Shown: positions 20,006 to 30,549, counted from the stretch's first letter. The stretch: 64,000 bases of DNA from Staphylococcus aureus (GCF_001027105.1 NZ_CP011526.1:1736001-1800000), one strand, 5' to 3'. Notes: a model not told the origin generated them from the letters alone. Translations and numbers: made by a program.

Positions 20006-21166
20006 ATGTATTATCATCAACCGTTGTTATTAACACCTGGCCCAACCCCTGTACCTGATGCCATTATGAGAGAAATTCAAGCACCTATGGTTGGTCATCG
20101 TTCTAAAGATTTTGAAGACATCGCACAACAAGCATTTCAAGGTCTAAAGCCAATATTTGGGAGTCAAAATGATGTACTTATTTTAACATCTAGCGGTACA
20201 AGCGTCTTGGAGGCTAGTATGTTGAACATTGTAAACCCTGAAGATCACTTCGTTGTCATTGTTTCAGGTGCCTTTGGTAACCGATTTAAACAAATTGCAC
20301 AAACTTATTACAAAAATGTGCATATTTATGACGTAACATGGGGAGAAGCTGTAGATGTCAAAGATTTCATCAATTTCCTTTCAACTTTAAATGTTGAAGT
20401 TAAAGCAGTATTTAGTCAATATTGCGAAACATCTACGACAGTGCTACACCCTATTCACGAGTTAGGAAATGCCATTAATCAATTTAATAGTAATATTTAT
20501 TTTGTAGTTGACGGCGTAAGTTGCATTGGTGCTGTTGATGTTGACATTAACAAAGATAAAATTGATGTACTTGTTTCTGGTAGTCAAAAAGCAATTATGT
20601 TACCTCCAGGATTAGCTTTTGTAGCTTATAGCCACCGTGCAAAAGAACATTTCAAAGAAGTAACTACGCCAAAATTTTATCTAGACTTAAATAAATACAT
20701 TTCGTCACAAGCTGACAATTCTACACCGTTCACACCAAATGTGTCTTTATTTAGAGGTGTAAATGCATACGTTGAAACCGTAAAAGCAGAAGGTTTCAAT
20801 CACGTAATAGCACGACACTATGCAATTAGAAATGCATTAAGAAGCGCCTTAAAAGCATTAGATTTAACTTTATTAGTCAATGATAAAGATGCATCTCCAA
20901 CGGTTACAGCATTCAAACCTAATACAAATGATGAAGTGAAAATAATCAAAGATGAACTTAAAAATCGCTTTAAAATAACAATTGCTGGTGGTCAAGGCCA
21001 TCTTAAAGGTCAAATTTTAAGAATTGGTCATATGGGGAAAATTAGTCCTTTCGATATTTTATCGGTAGTATCTGCTTTAGAAATTATTTTAACTGAACAC
21101 CGTAAAGTTAACTATATCGGTAAAGGTATATCAAAATATATGGAGGTTATTCATGAAGCAATTTAA
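20006..21166 (+). CDS. Class V aminotransferase, serine-glyoxylate/alanine-glyoxylate type
   Basis: A 386-residue PLP enzyme beginning MYYHQPLLLTPGPTPVPD, the family's N-terminal signature. The PLP lysine is in VSGSQKAIMLPPGLAF, and the substrate-loop motif GHMGKISPFDIL is near the C terminus. It is not SerC-like; members move amino groups among serine, alanine, glyoxylate and pyruvate. Its last 14 bases overlap the start of serA, whose ribosome site lies inside this gene, so the two are translationally coupled. The context implies a role in serine formation or breakdown. The ATG follows ATAGGAGGC. Confidence 0.9.
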   Translation: MYYHQPLLLTPGPTPVPDAIMREIQAPMVGHRSKDFEDIAQQAFQGLKPIFGSQNDVLILTSSGTSVLEASMLNIVNPEDHFVVIVSGAFGNRFKQIAQTYYKNVHIYDVTWGEAVDVKDFINFLSTLNVEVKAVFSQYCETSTTVLHPIHELGNAINQFNSNIYFVVDGVSCIGAVDVDINKDKIDVLVSGSQKAIMLPPGLAFVAYSHRAKEHFKEVTTPKFYLDLNKYISSQADNSTPFTPNVSLFRGVNAYVETVKAEGFNHVIARHYAIRNALRSALKALDLTLLVNDKDASPTVTAFKPNTNDEVKIIKDELKNRFKITIAGGQGHLKGQILRIGHMGKISPFDILSVVSALEIILTEHRKVNYIGKGISKYMEVIHEAI

Positions 21167-22757
21167 TGTACTCGTTGCAGATCCCATATCAAAAGATGGT
21201 ATCAAAGCATTATTAGATCACGAACAATTCAATGTAGATATTCAAACTGGCTTGTCCGAAGAAGCATTAATCAAAATTATACCTTCATACCATGCTTTAA
21301 TCGTTCGTAGTCAAACTACGGTTACTGAAAATATCATAAATGCTGCTGATTCTTTAAAAGTAATCGCACGCGCCGGTGTTGGTGTAGATAATATTAATAT
21401 TGATGCTGCAACATTAAAAGGTATTTTAGTTATTAATGCCCCAGATGGTAATACGATTTCAGCTACTGAACATACACTGGCAATGTTATTATCAATGGCA
21501 CGAAATATTCCGCAAGCACACCAATCACTTACAAATAAAGAATGGAATCGAAATGCATTTAAAGGTACTGAGCTTTATCATAAAACATTAGGTGTCATTG
21601 GTGCTGGTAGAATTGGTTTAGGTGTTGCTAAACGTGCGCAAAGTTTCGGAATGAAAATACTAGCTTTTGACCCTTACTTAACGGATGAAAAAGCAAAATC
21701 TTTAAGCATTACGAAGGCAACAGTTGATGAGATTGCCCAACATTCTGATTTCGTTACATTACATACACCACTAACACCTAAAACAAAAGGCTTAATTAAT
21801 GCTGTCTTTTTTGCCAAAACAAAACCTAGTTTGCAAATAATCAATGTGGCACGTGGTGGTATTATTGATGAAAAGGCGCTAATAAAAGCATTAGACGAAG
21901 GACAAATTAGTCGGGCAGCTATCGATGTGTTTGAACATGAACCTGCAACTGACTCGCCTCTTGTTGCACATGATAAAATTATTGTTACACCTCATTTGGG
22001 TGCTTCAACAGTCGAAGCTCAAGAAAAAGTGGCAATTTCTGTTTCAAATGAAATCATCGAAATTTTAATTGATGGTACTGTAACGCATGCAGTGAATGCA
22101 CCTAAAATGGACTTAAGCAATATAGATGATACTGTAAAATCATTCATCAATTTAAGCCAAACAGTTGGTGAATTAGCTATTCAATTAATGTACAATGCAC
22201 CAAGCTCTATTAAAATTACGTACGGTGGCGACTTAGCCTCTATTGATAGTAGTTTATTAACACGTACAATTATTACTCATATTTTAAAAGATGATCTTGG
22301 TCCTGAAGTCAATATTATCAATGCTCTAATGTTGTTAAATCAACAACAAGTGACATTAAATATTGAAAATAATAAAGCAGAGACAGGTTTTAGTAACTAC
22401 TTAGAGGTAGAACTATCAAACGATAGCGATTCCGTTAAAGTTGGCGCTTCTGTCTTTACAGGTTTCGGTCCAAGAATTGTTAGAATTAATAATTTTTCTG
22501 TAGACTTAAAGCCAAATCAATATCAAATTGTGTCATATCATAATGATACTCCAGGTATGGTAGGAAAAACTGGCGCATTGTTAGGTAAATACAATATCAA
22601 CATTGCATCTATGACTTTAGGTAGAACTGAAGCGGGCGGAGATGCGCTAATGATTTTATCCGTTGATCAACCTGTTTCAAACAATATAATTGATGAACTT
22701 AAACAAGTTGGTGAATACAATCAAATTTTCACAACTGAATTGACGGTACAGTCATAA
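21153..22757 (+). CDS. serA: D-3-phosphoglycerate dehydrogenase
   Basis: A 534-residue long-form PGDH, first step of serine synthesis from 3-phosphoglycerate. Domains in order: catalytic/NAD domain with GVIGAGRIGLG (residue ~148), NVARGGIIDE and VTPHLGASTVEAQ; an intervening domain at about 320-450; and a C-terminal ACT domain (YHNDTPGMVGKTGALLG...) for likely allosteric feedback. The ATG at 21153 follows ATGGAGG inside the preceding aminotransferase gene. No serC or serB homologue is next to it; a HAD phosphatase lies convergently downstream. Confidence 0.96.
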   Translation: MKQFNVLVADPISKDGIKALLDHEQFNVDIQTGLSEEALIKIIPSYHALIVRSQTTVTENIINAADSLKVIARAGVGVDNINIDAATLKGILVINAPDGNTISATEHTLAMLLSMARNIPQAHQSLTNKEWNRNAFKGTELYHKTLGVIGAGRIGLGVAKRAQSFGMKILAFDPYLTDEKAKSLSITKATVDEIAQHSDFVTLHTPLTPKTKGLINAVFFAKTKPSLQIINVARGGIIDEKALIKALDEGQISRAAIDVFEHEPATDSPLVAHDKIIVTPHLGASTVEAQEKVAISVSNEIIEILIDGTVTHAVNAPKMDLSNIDDTVKSFINLSQTVGELAIQLMYNAPSSIKITYGGDLASIDSSLLTRTIITHILKDDLGPEVNIINALMLLNQQQVTLNIENNKAETGFSNYLEVELSNDSDSVKVGASVFTGFGPRIVRINNFSVDLKPNQYQIVSYHNDTPGMVGKTGALLGKYNINIASMTLGRTEAGGDALMILSVDQPVSNNIIDELKQVGEYNQIFTTELTVQS

Positions 22758-22776
22758 ACAATTTATGTAAATTCAA

Positions 22777-22826
22777 AATGCCAAGAAGACATTGGATTAC
22801 TTCCATTGCTTCTTGGCATTTTTTCA
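22777..22826 (+). terminator. Terminator of the aminotransferase-serA operon
   Basis: AAATGCCAAGAAG pairs with CTTCTTGGCATTT around a ~20-base loop and a T run follows. Confidence 0.9.
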
Positions 22827-22906
22827 TTATTAATTTCATTGTAACTCAATATGAAACCTTTGGTTCAATCATTCACTACAAGTTATGCTGTCAAACAACA
22901 ATCAAA

Positions 22907-24037
22907 TTACAAATTATCTAGTACACCTCTAAGTTCACCTAAATGATTAATAACATAGTCGGCATGATGCGCTTCTAACTCACCTGCAGCATCCTTACCT
23001 TTTAAACCTGTTAATGTTCCAATAAACGTTGCACCTATTTTTTGAGCACTTAATAAGTCAGCTAACGAATCGCCTACTATAAATACGTCATCTTTATTTA
23101 CAATGTTATCTTGCTTATTGATATAAGATTCATATTTATCGCGATTATTACCATATAAAGCTGCGATATAACTAAAAGGATTCGGCTTTCCTAATGGTCG
23201 TGCTTGCGGATACATATTCTCTGCTTCTAAAACATCACTTGCTGTTGCAATAAAATCAGCTTCAAAATATGGTAACAATCCTAAATTTTCAAATGGCACA
23301 ACAGTCTCAGTATAAGGACGACCTGTTGCAATACCTAATTCGAAACCAGCACCTTTTAAATCATTCAGAAGTACCTTAACTTCATCTACTGGTCTCAAAA
23401 TAATTTCTTGATAAATATAACCTGTCTTAAAAGTAGTTCGTGCTATTTTCTTTTCAACATCTTCATACAACTTCGATCCTAAATACCATTCTTGATAAAC
23501 TTCTTGCGCTAACGTCCATAATGCACCCTTCAAACTAAATAAAGTAGCATCCGAAACATGTAACTCTGTTGTTGCAAACTCTTCCAAAGCAGCATAAATA
23601 TTATTTTTACCAACTTTTACATTATCCAAAAATTGTAAAGGTAGTTGTTCATTTAAATTAAAACAGTCTGCTAAGTTTGTGCTTATATTTTGCAACTTCA
23701 ATTCGACAGGCTCATCTTGATACATGAATGCCTCAATTTCATCATGTGATAACTTTTTCAAAATATCAATTAAATGAATACTAAAAACGATAAATAACAT
23801 ATCCCAATTTGAATTCAGCCCTAGCGATTTTAATTTGTTTAAAATCTTATCTTTTTGAAAAATTCGATTCCTAATGTCTTGTATATCGTTATCAGTCAAA
23901 GTTTCCCAATCTATATGTGAATGAAGACCTAAATAACACTTATCCATTAATAATTCATATACCGTTAATGCAGAGACATCGAAACAACGTTCTTCACTTA
24001 AAAAAACGCCATCAACATCAAATAAAATTTTCTTCAC
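22907..24037 (-). CDS. Large HAD-superfamily hydrolase
   Basis: A 376-residue protein starting with GTG at 24037, 8 bases after GGAG. HAD motif I is ILFDVDGVFLSE (two Asp at residues 7 and 9), motif II IATGRPYTET, the motif III lysine in LGKPNPFSYI, and motif IV VFIVGDSLADLL. About 190 residues of mostly helical sequence lie between motifs I and II, far longer than a usual cap, so part of it is an unassigned insertion. It is a phosphatase or phosphotransferase of unknown substrate. It is convergent with serA. Confidence 0.82.
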   Translation of the reverse strand: MKKILFDVDGVFLSEERCFDVSALTVYELLMDKCYLGLHSHIDWETLTDNDIQDIRNRIFQKDKILNKLKSLGLNSNWDMLFIVFSIHLIDILKKLSHDEIEAFMYQDEPVELKLQNISTNLADCFNLNEQLPLQFLDNVKVGKNNIYAALEEFATTELHVSDATLFSLKGALWTLAQEVYQEWYLGSKLYEDVEKKIARTTFKTGYIYQEIILRPVDEVKVLLNDLKGAGFELGIATGRPYTETVVPFENLGLLPYFEADFIATASDVLEAENMYPQARPLGKPNPFSYIAALYGNNRDKYESYINKQDNIVNKDDVFIVGDSLADLLSAQKIGATFIGTLTGLKGKDAAGELEAHHADYVINHLGELRGVLDNL

Positions 24038-24090
24038 AATCCCCACTCCATTTCTGAAAATTCAGATATAAATCATTCTACTATTTGACT

Positions 24091-24131
24091 AAAAAAAGCG
24101 CAAACCCTATTGAAGTTAGATTTGCGCTTTA
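24091..24131 (-). terminator. Terminator of nagE
   Basis: On the minus strand AAAGCGCAAAT pairs with GTTTGCGCTTT, followed by TTTT. It begins 13 bases after the nagE stop. Confidence 0.9.
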
Positions 24132-24143
24132 GCTGTTTAAATT

Positions 24144-25610
24144 TTATAAATGTTTTTCAATTTCATCAGCAACCTGCTGTACGTGTGTACCGACAATAAC
24201 TTGAGTTGAATGTTTGCCATTAACAGTAACACCAACTGCACCGGCGTTTTTAATCTTCTGTTTATCAATAATAGATGTGTCTTTTAACTCTAGACGCAAC
24301 CTTGTTGCACAATTGGTTAAATTAACAATATTCTCTTGACCGCCTAAACCTTCTAATATTTGTATAGCATGTTGATGATATTTACTTTGTTTAATATCAT
24401 TTTCACCAGGAGCAATATTATCTTTTACAACTGTTGGGTCAACTAATTCATTTTCACCTCTACCAATCGTATTCAAGTTAAATACTTGGATTACTACACG
24501 GAAAATCACATAGTATAAGATGAAAAATACAACACCTTGAACAAGCAACATCAATGGATGATTTGATACTGGATTAATTAGTGATAACACATAATCTATC
24601 AAACCTGCACTAAATGAAAATCCAGCTGTCCAATGGAATGTAGCTGCGATAAATAAAGATAATCCTGTTAATAACGCATGAACAACATATAAGATTGGCA
24701 CAACAAACATAAATGCAAACTCAATCGGCTCTGTAACACCAACGAAAAATGCTGCAACTGAACTCGCTAGGAACCAACCGTAAACTTGTTTTTTCTGAGT
24801 AGTTTTAGCTGTATGATACATTGCTAACGCAGCCGCTGGAATACCGAACATCATGATTGGGAAGAATCCCGCTTGATAGCGTCCTGTAATACCTTTTATA
24901 GCATCTTTGCCACTTTGGAATTTACCAATATCATTAATACCAATCGTATCAAACCAGAACACACTATTCAGTGCATGATGTAATCCTGTAGGAATTAATA
25001 ATCTATTGGCAACACCATATATGAAAGCTCCAAACGATCCTAAACCGACTATAGATTCACCAAATTTTACAATCCATGAATAAAGTAGTGGCCATAAGAA
25101 TAACAATATGACAACTAAAAATGTACAGTAAAATGCAGTCATAATTGGAACTAGACGTTTACCACTAAAAAATGATAATGCTAATGGTAATTCTGTTTCA
25201 CTAAACTTATTGTATGCATAAGCTGCTATTAAACCTATTACAATACCAACAAAGACATTGCCATTATTCATCTTTTCAAAAGCTGAATTTATTTCCGAAG
25301 CTTTCATTCCTAATAAAGGCGCTAATTTCATTGGTGATAATACAACTGTAACTAAAAAATATCCTAACGTAGCTGCAAGCGCGACTGCACCATCATTTTT
25401 CTTTGCCATTCCTATAGCTACACCAATTGCAAATAAAATACCTAATTGCTCTAAAATCGTAGTACCTACCGTAGTAAAGAACATTGCGATTTTCGGCGTC
25501 GCATGAAGTGCATTTAACGTATTACCAATTCCGGCAATAATTGCTGCAGCCGGTAAAATGGCAACTGGTAACATTAACGAACGCCCTAAATTTTGGAAAA
25601 ATTTATACAT
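24144..25610 (-). CDS. nagE: PTS transporter IICB, N-acetylglucosamine type
   Basis: A 488-residue sugar permease of the glucose/GlcNAc PTS family. The EIIC membrane domain (residues about 1-370) has LPVAILPAAAIIAG at the start, the sugar-site region LLIPTGLHHALNSVFWF and the motif GVTEPIEFAF. The EIIB domain (about 410-488) carries the phosphocysteine at about residue 434 in LTNCATRLRLEL. No EIIA is fused, so it must borrow one. GLHHALN and overall similarity favour GlcNAc over glucose; this assignment is family-based. A folded leader precedes it and a terminator follows. Confidence 0.88.
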   Translation of the reverse strand: MYKFFQNLGRSLMLPVAILPAAAIIAGIGNTLNALHATPKIAMFFTTVGTTILEQLGILFAIGVAIGMAKKNDGAVALAATLGYFLVTVVLSPMKLAPLLGMKASEINSAFEKMNNGNVFVGIVIGLIAAYAYNKFSETELPLALSFFSGKRLVPIMTAFYCTFLVVILLFLWPLLYSWIVKFGESIVGLGSFGAFIYGVANRLLIPTGLHHALNSVFWFDTIGINDIGKFQSGKDAIKGITGRYQAGFFPIMMFGIPAAALAMYHTAKTTQKKQVYGWFLASSVAAFFVGVTEPIEFAFMFVVPILYVVHALLTGLSLFIAATFHWTAGFSFSAGLIDYVLSLINPVSNHPLMLLVQGVVFFILYYVIFRVVIQVFNLNTIGRGENELVDPTVVKDNIAPGENDIKQSKYHQHAIQILEGLGGQENIVNLTNCATRLRLELKDTSIIDKQKIKNAGAVGVTVNGKHSTQVIVGTHVQQVADEIEKHL

Positions 25611-25635
25611 TGAATGTCATCCTTCTTAAAATAAT

Positions 25636-25726
25636 GTAGAAATATAAAGATTACTAATGTAACTAGAATAACTACTTCGATACTCCGTTATAGTCACCTA
25701 GGCTTACTAACCAGCTATATTTCTAC
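25636..25726 (-). promoter_or_regulatory. Structured leader (nested hairpin) before nagE
   Basis: A perfect 11-bp outer stem pairs 25636-25646 (GTAGAAATATA) with 25716-25726. Inside it GTAA-CTAG (25659-25666) pairs with CTAG and TTAC (25698-25701, 25704-25707) around a two-base bulge, and ATAAC (25668-25672) pairs with GTTAT (25687-25691). The element ends 26 bases before the nagE start. It could be a riboswitch-like or antiterminator leader, or the terminator of the plsC-like gene; the sequence after it on the minus strand is only mildly T-rich. Confidence 0.6.
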
Positions 25727-25737
25727 CTCAAGTTATT

Positions 25738-26355
25738 TTATAAACTTTTTACAATTTCATGCAATTCTTGTTGTAACTTTGCTGTTCGTGTTTCAATCTC
25801 TTTTGTAATATAATCGATACGCTCGTTTCGTTTTAAATCTTTAGGTAAATCGTTAATATCGATTGGTTTGCCAATATTTATGTATGCTTGTCCTGTTAAA
25901 AGACCGTGAATCTTACTAGGACCAACATAAGCAACAGGTAATATTGGTGACTTACTTAACATTGCAATTGTTGAAGCACCACGTTTCAAAGGTGCACCTT
26001 CTTGCGATGTGCGAGAACCTGTTGGGAAGATACCAACTGTCTTATTATCTTTCAACAAATTGATTGGGCGTTTTAAAGTACTAGGTCCTGGATTTTCACG
26101 ATCTACAGGAAATGCATTTAAAGACGTTAAAAATTTACCAATCCATTTATTTTTGAATAATTCTTTTTTAGCCATATAATGAATTTGATTAGGATATAAT
26201 GCCATACCTAGCATAATGACTTCGTTATAACTTTCATGCGTACAAGTTACGACATATTTACTATCCTTAGGAATATTATCTTTACCGATTACGTATAATG
26301 ATTTTGACATTTTAACTAAAATGAAATTCAAAATCTTACTAATCACTGAATACAT
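25738..26355 (-). CDS. PlsC-like acyltransferase with altered active-site motif
   Basis: A 205-residue 1-acylglycerol-3-phosphate acyltransferase-fold protein. Motif I, normally NHxxxxD, reads CTHESYNEV with His at 40 and Glu at 45 in place of Asp. Motif III, normally FPEGTRS, reads FPTGSRTSQEG. FPVDREN fits motif II, and LPVAYVGP fits motif IV. A basic, hydrophobic N-terminal stretch suggests membrane association. It is probably involved in glycerolipid acylation, but the double change in key motifs makes exact activity uncertain. It is upstream of nagE in the same direction. Confidence 0.82.
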   Translation of the reverse strand: MYSVISKILNFILVKMSKSLYVIGKDNIPKDSKYVVTCTHESYNEVIMLGMALYPNQIHYMAKKELFKNKWIGKFLTSLNAFPVDRENPGPSTLKRPINLLKDNKTVGIFPTGSRTSQEGAPLKRGASTIAMLSKSPILPVAYVGPSKIHGLLTGQAYINIGKPIDINDLPKDLKRNERIDYITKEIETRTAKLQQELHEIVKSL

Positions 26356-26526
26356 TGTGCCACCTACTTAACTTATTTGTTTATAACAACTAGATTTTAT
26401 CACTATATTTTTACTAGAACAAGATAGTCTGAAAATACATCTAAAGTTGTATAGTGTATTACTAGCAATAATTATAAAAAAAAGACATAATTAAAGCATA
26501 TATAAATCATATAATGGAGGTTAAGT

Positions 26527-27801
26527 ATGTCAGATTTTAATCATACAGATCATTCTACAACAAACCATAGCCAAACACCTAGATACAGAAGACCTAAATT
26601 TCCATGGTTTAAAACAGTCATCGTTGCATTGATTGCTGGAATTATTGGTGCACTTCTAGTACTTGGTATAGGCAAAGTATTAAATAGTACAATTTTAAAT
26701 AAAGATGGTTCAACTGTTCAGACAACAAATAATAAAGGTGGCAATCAATTAGACGGTCAAAGCAAGAAATTCGGTACCGTTCATGAAATGATAAAATCTG
26801 TCTCCCCTACAATTGTTGGAGTTATTAACATGCAAAAAGCATCAAGTGTAGACGACTTATTAAAAGGCAAATCATCTAAACCATCTGAAGCTGGAGTAGG
26901 TTCAGGTGTTATCTATCAAATAAACAACAATTCAGCTTATATCGTTACAAACAATCATGTTATTGATGGCGCAAATGAAATTAGAGTCCAATTACATAAT
27001 AAAAAACAAGTTAAAGCGAAATTAGTTGGTAAAGATGCAGTAACTGATATTGCTGTACTTAAAATTGAAAATACAAAAGGTATTAAAGCGATTCAATTTG
27101 CCAACTCTTCAAAAGTACAAACTGGCGATAGCGTATTCGCAATGGGTAACCCATTAGGATTACAATTTGCTAACTCTGTAACATCTGGTATCATTTCAGC
27201 AAGCGAACGTACGATTGACGCTGAGACAACTGGTGGCAATACAAAAGTTAGCGTTCTTCAAACAGATGCTGCTATTAACCCAGGTAACTCAGGTGGCGCA
27301 TTAGTAGATATTAATGGTAATTTAGTTGGTATTAACTCAATGAAAATTGCTGCGACACAAGTTGAAGGTATCGGGTTTGCTATTCCAAGTAATGAAGTTA
27401 AAGTAACAATTGAACAACTTGTAAAACATGGTAAAATTGACCGCCCTTCGATTGGTATTGGTTTAATTAATTTGAAAGATATTCCTGAAGAAGAGCGCGA
27501 GCAACTTCATACTGATAGAGAAGACGGTATTTATGTCGCCAAAGCTGATAGTGATATTGATCTTAAAAAAGGTGATATTATTACAGAAATTGATGGCAAG
27601 AAAATTAAAGATGATGTTGATTTAAGAAGCTATTTATATGAAAATAAAAAACCTGGTGAATCAGTCACTGTTACCGTTATCCGTGATGGTAAAACAAAAG
27701 AAGTTAAAGTGAAATTAAAACAACAAAAAGAACAACCAAAACGTCAAAGCCGATCAGAACGTCAATCACCTGGCCAAGGCGATAGAGATTTCTTTAGATA
27801 A
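26527..27801 (+). CDS. htrA: HtrA/DegP-type serine protease with PDZ domain
   Basis: A 424-residue S1C protease, membrane-anchored by one helix (about 29-53) after a polar cytoplasmic tail. The triad is His144 (TNNHVIDG), Asp174 (VTDIAVLK) and Ser255 (NPGNSGGAL). A C-terminal PDZ domain covers about 305-395 and a charged, glutamine/arginine-rich tail follows. It performs quality control at the outer face of the membrane. The length corresponds to the shorter of the two S. aureus HtrA proteins. The ATG at 26527 follows TGGAGGTTA. Confidence 0.94.
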   Translation: MSDFNHTDHSTTNHSQTPRYRRPKFPWFKTVIVALIAGIIGALLVLGIGKVLNSTILNKDGSTVQTTNNKGGNQLDGQSKKFGTVHEMIKSVSPTIVGVINMQKASSVDDLLKGKSSKPSEAGVGSGVIYQINNNSAYIVTNNHVIDGANEIRVQLHNKKQVKAKLVGKDAVTDIAVLKIENTKGIKAIQFANSSKVQTGDSVFAMGNPLGLQFANSVTSGIISASERTIDAETTGGNTKVSVLQTDAAINPGNSGGALVDINGNLVGINSMKIAATQVEGIGFAIPSNEVKVTIEQLVKHGKIDRPSIGIGLINLKDIPEEEREQLHTDREDGIYVAKADSDIDLKKGDIITEIDGKKIKDDVDLRSYLYENKKPGESVTVTVIRDGKTKEVKVKLKQQKEQPKRQSRSERQSPGQGDRDFFR

Positions 27802-27822
27802 TTTACAGACAGAAAAGTACAT

Positions 27823-27871
27823 TAAGAGCCTACTCATTACATTCTTAGGAATGAATATGAGTAGGCTCTAA
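27823..27871. terminator. Bidirectional terminator between htrA and tyrS
   Basis: TAAGAGCCTACTCAT pairs with ATGAGTAGGCTCTTA-like sequence; arms are at 27823-27836 and 27857-27871. It serves two convergent genes. Confidence 0.85.
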
Positions 27872-27894
27872 TTTATTTAGCTATGCAATTATAT

Positions 27895-29169
<1,275 letters not shown>

Positions 29170-29224
29170 CTATTTATAATTATTTATTGAATACTTGTTA
29201 AAATACTTTAAAGTTTTTTGAACG

Positions 29225-29465
29225 TAAAAAAAACCCTTACAACAAATATGTAAGGGCGCGATTGCACGTTACCACCAAACTTAAACATAATCATAAGATA
29301 ATGTTCACTCTATTAATGATACGTTCATTAATAAACGTAGGACATGTTAGTTATAAAGGTGTATTCATATTATTAAAAACACTAGTTCACAGCGACCACT
29401 AGCTCTCTGATGATTTCAAATAATATTACTTGTCCTTTTATCCTATTCTTTATGCATTTTCCCTA
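29225..29465 (-). promoter_or_regulatory. T-box riboswitch of tyrS
   Basis: On the minus strand it contains an AGAGAGCT...GCTGTGAA stem I region, a specifier codon UAC (plus-strand GTA, 29361-29363) in the context GAA-UAC-ACC, and the T-box proper GGTGGTAACG (about 29266-29277). A terminator follows, GCCCTTAC/GTAAGGG (29234-29257), with eight T after it. The Tyr codon agrees with the downstream gene. Confidence 0.93.
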
Positions 29466-29494
29466 ATTATAATTAACGTTAAAATAAAAGTCAA
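29466..29494 (-). promoter_or_regulatory. Promoter of the tyrS T-box transcript
   Basis: On the minus strand TTGACT (29494-29489), a 17-base spacer and TATAAT (29471-29466). Confidence 0.82.
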
Positions 29495-29506
29495 ATTGCT
29501 TAAATA

Positions 29507-29515
29507 TGGTATACT
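29507..29515 (+). promoter_or_regulatory. Extended -10 of the sgtA promoter
   Basis: TGGTATACT forms an extended -10 element with no good -35. It lies back to back with the tyrS promoter, ~25 bases before the sgtA start. Confidence 0.5.
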
Positions 29516-29538
29516 ATACGTAATTTAGGAGGTTAAAG

Positions 29539-30443
29539 ATGACGAATCAAGACAACAATCATCAATTGAATCATCGTATATATCATTTTGAAAAGATATA
29601 TAAAGCTATCAAACATGTCATTGTTTTTATATTTATGATTTTCATTGCCATCGTTGCTATCGCTGTGATTGCGATGTCTTTATATTTTCATCATTTAACT
29701 AAAACGTCCGACTCATTATCAGATGATGCTTTAATAAAAAAAGTTCGACAAATACCTGGCGATGAATTATTAGATCATAATAACAAAAATTTATTATATG
29801 AGTATAACCATTCTCAAAACTCACTCATTATAGGCCCTAAAACATCAAGTCCAAATGTCATTAAAGCATTAACGTCATCTGAAGACACTTTATTTTATAA
29901 ACATGATGGCATCTTACCAAAGGCGATTTTAAGAGCAATGATACAAGATATTTTTAATACTGATCAAAGTTCAGGTGGTAGCACAATTACACAACAACTT
30001 GTTAAAAATCAAGTTCTTACCAACGAAAAAACATATAGTAGAAAAGCAAATGAACTTCGCCTAGCAATTAGATTAGAACACCTACTCTCAAAAGATGAAA
30101 TTATATATACATATTTAAATATAGTTCCCTTCGTAGAGATTATAATGGCGCTAATATTTCCGGAATTGCATCCGCTTCATATAGTCTATTTGGTATTCCA
30201 CCAAAAGATTTATCAATTGCACAATCTGCATACCTTATCGGTTTGTTGCAAAGCCCATATGGCTATACACCCTACGAAAAAGATGGAACGTTAAAATCGG
30301 ATAAAGATTTGAAATATAGTATTCAAAGACAACATTATGTATTAAAGCGTATGTTAATCGAAGATCAAATCACTGAAAAAGAATACAACGACGCATTAAA
30401 ATATGATATTAAATCACATTTGTTAAATCGAAAAAAGCGTTAA
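29539..30443 (+). pseudogene. sgtA: Monofunctional peptidoglycan glycosyltransferase (SgtA-type), frameshifted
   Basis: A GT51 transglycosylase that polymerises lipid II into glycan chains. A membrane helix lies at about 30-55; the catalytic Glu motif EDTLFYKHDG and SGGSTITQQLVKNQ are intact. After NIVPF, near 30131-30135, the frame breaks. TTCGTAGAGATTATAATGG would read FGRDYNG if one G were restored, and the next frame then continues NISGIAS...SPYGYTPYEKDG to the stop at 30443. With that base the protein would have 301 residues, the size expected. The active-site part is upstream, but the truncated form loses the end of the domain (RDYNGA motif), so it is probably inactive. Either a true mutation or a sequencing error. 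Confidence 0.88.
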
Positions 30444-30491
30444 TTGATGCTCACTTTTTAAAGTAACCACAACAATGAATCCAAATATTAA

Positions 30492-30549
30492 AAACAGCAG
30501 TAAGATTATTTTCAATTAGAAAATTTCTCACTGCTGTTCTTTTTATTTA
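30492..30549 (+). terminator. Terminator of sgtA
   Basis: AACAGCAGTAAGA pairs with TCTCACTGCTGTT (one mismatch) and a T run follows. Confidence 0.85.

Noticed and set aside
25708-25737. Possible T-box or SAM riboswitch in the nagE leader
   Set aside because: No specifier loop, T-box GGTGG motif or S-box core is present; the structure is simply nested hairpins.
30243-30443. A separate small gene of 66 residues
   Set aside because: It is the 3' part of the frameshifted sgtA; the sequence continues the GT51 domain.
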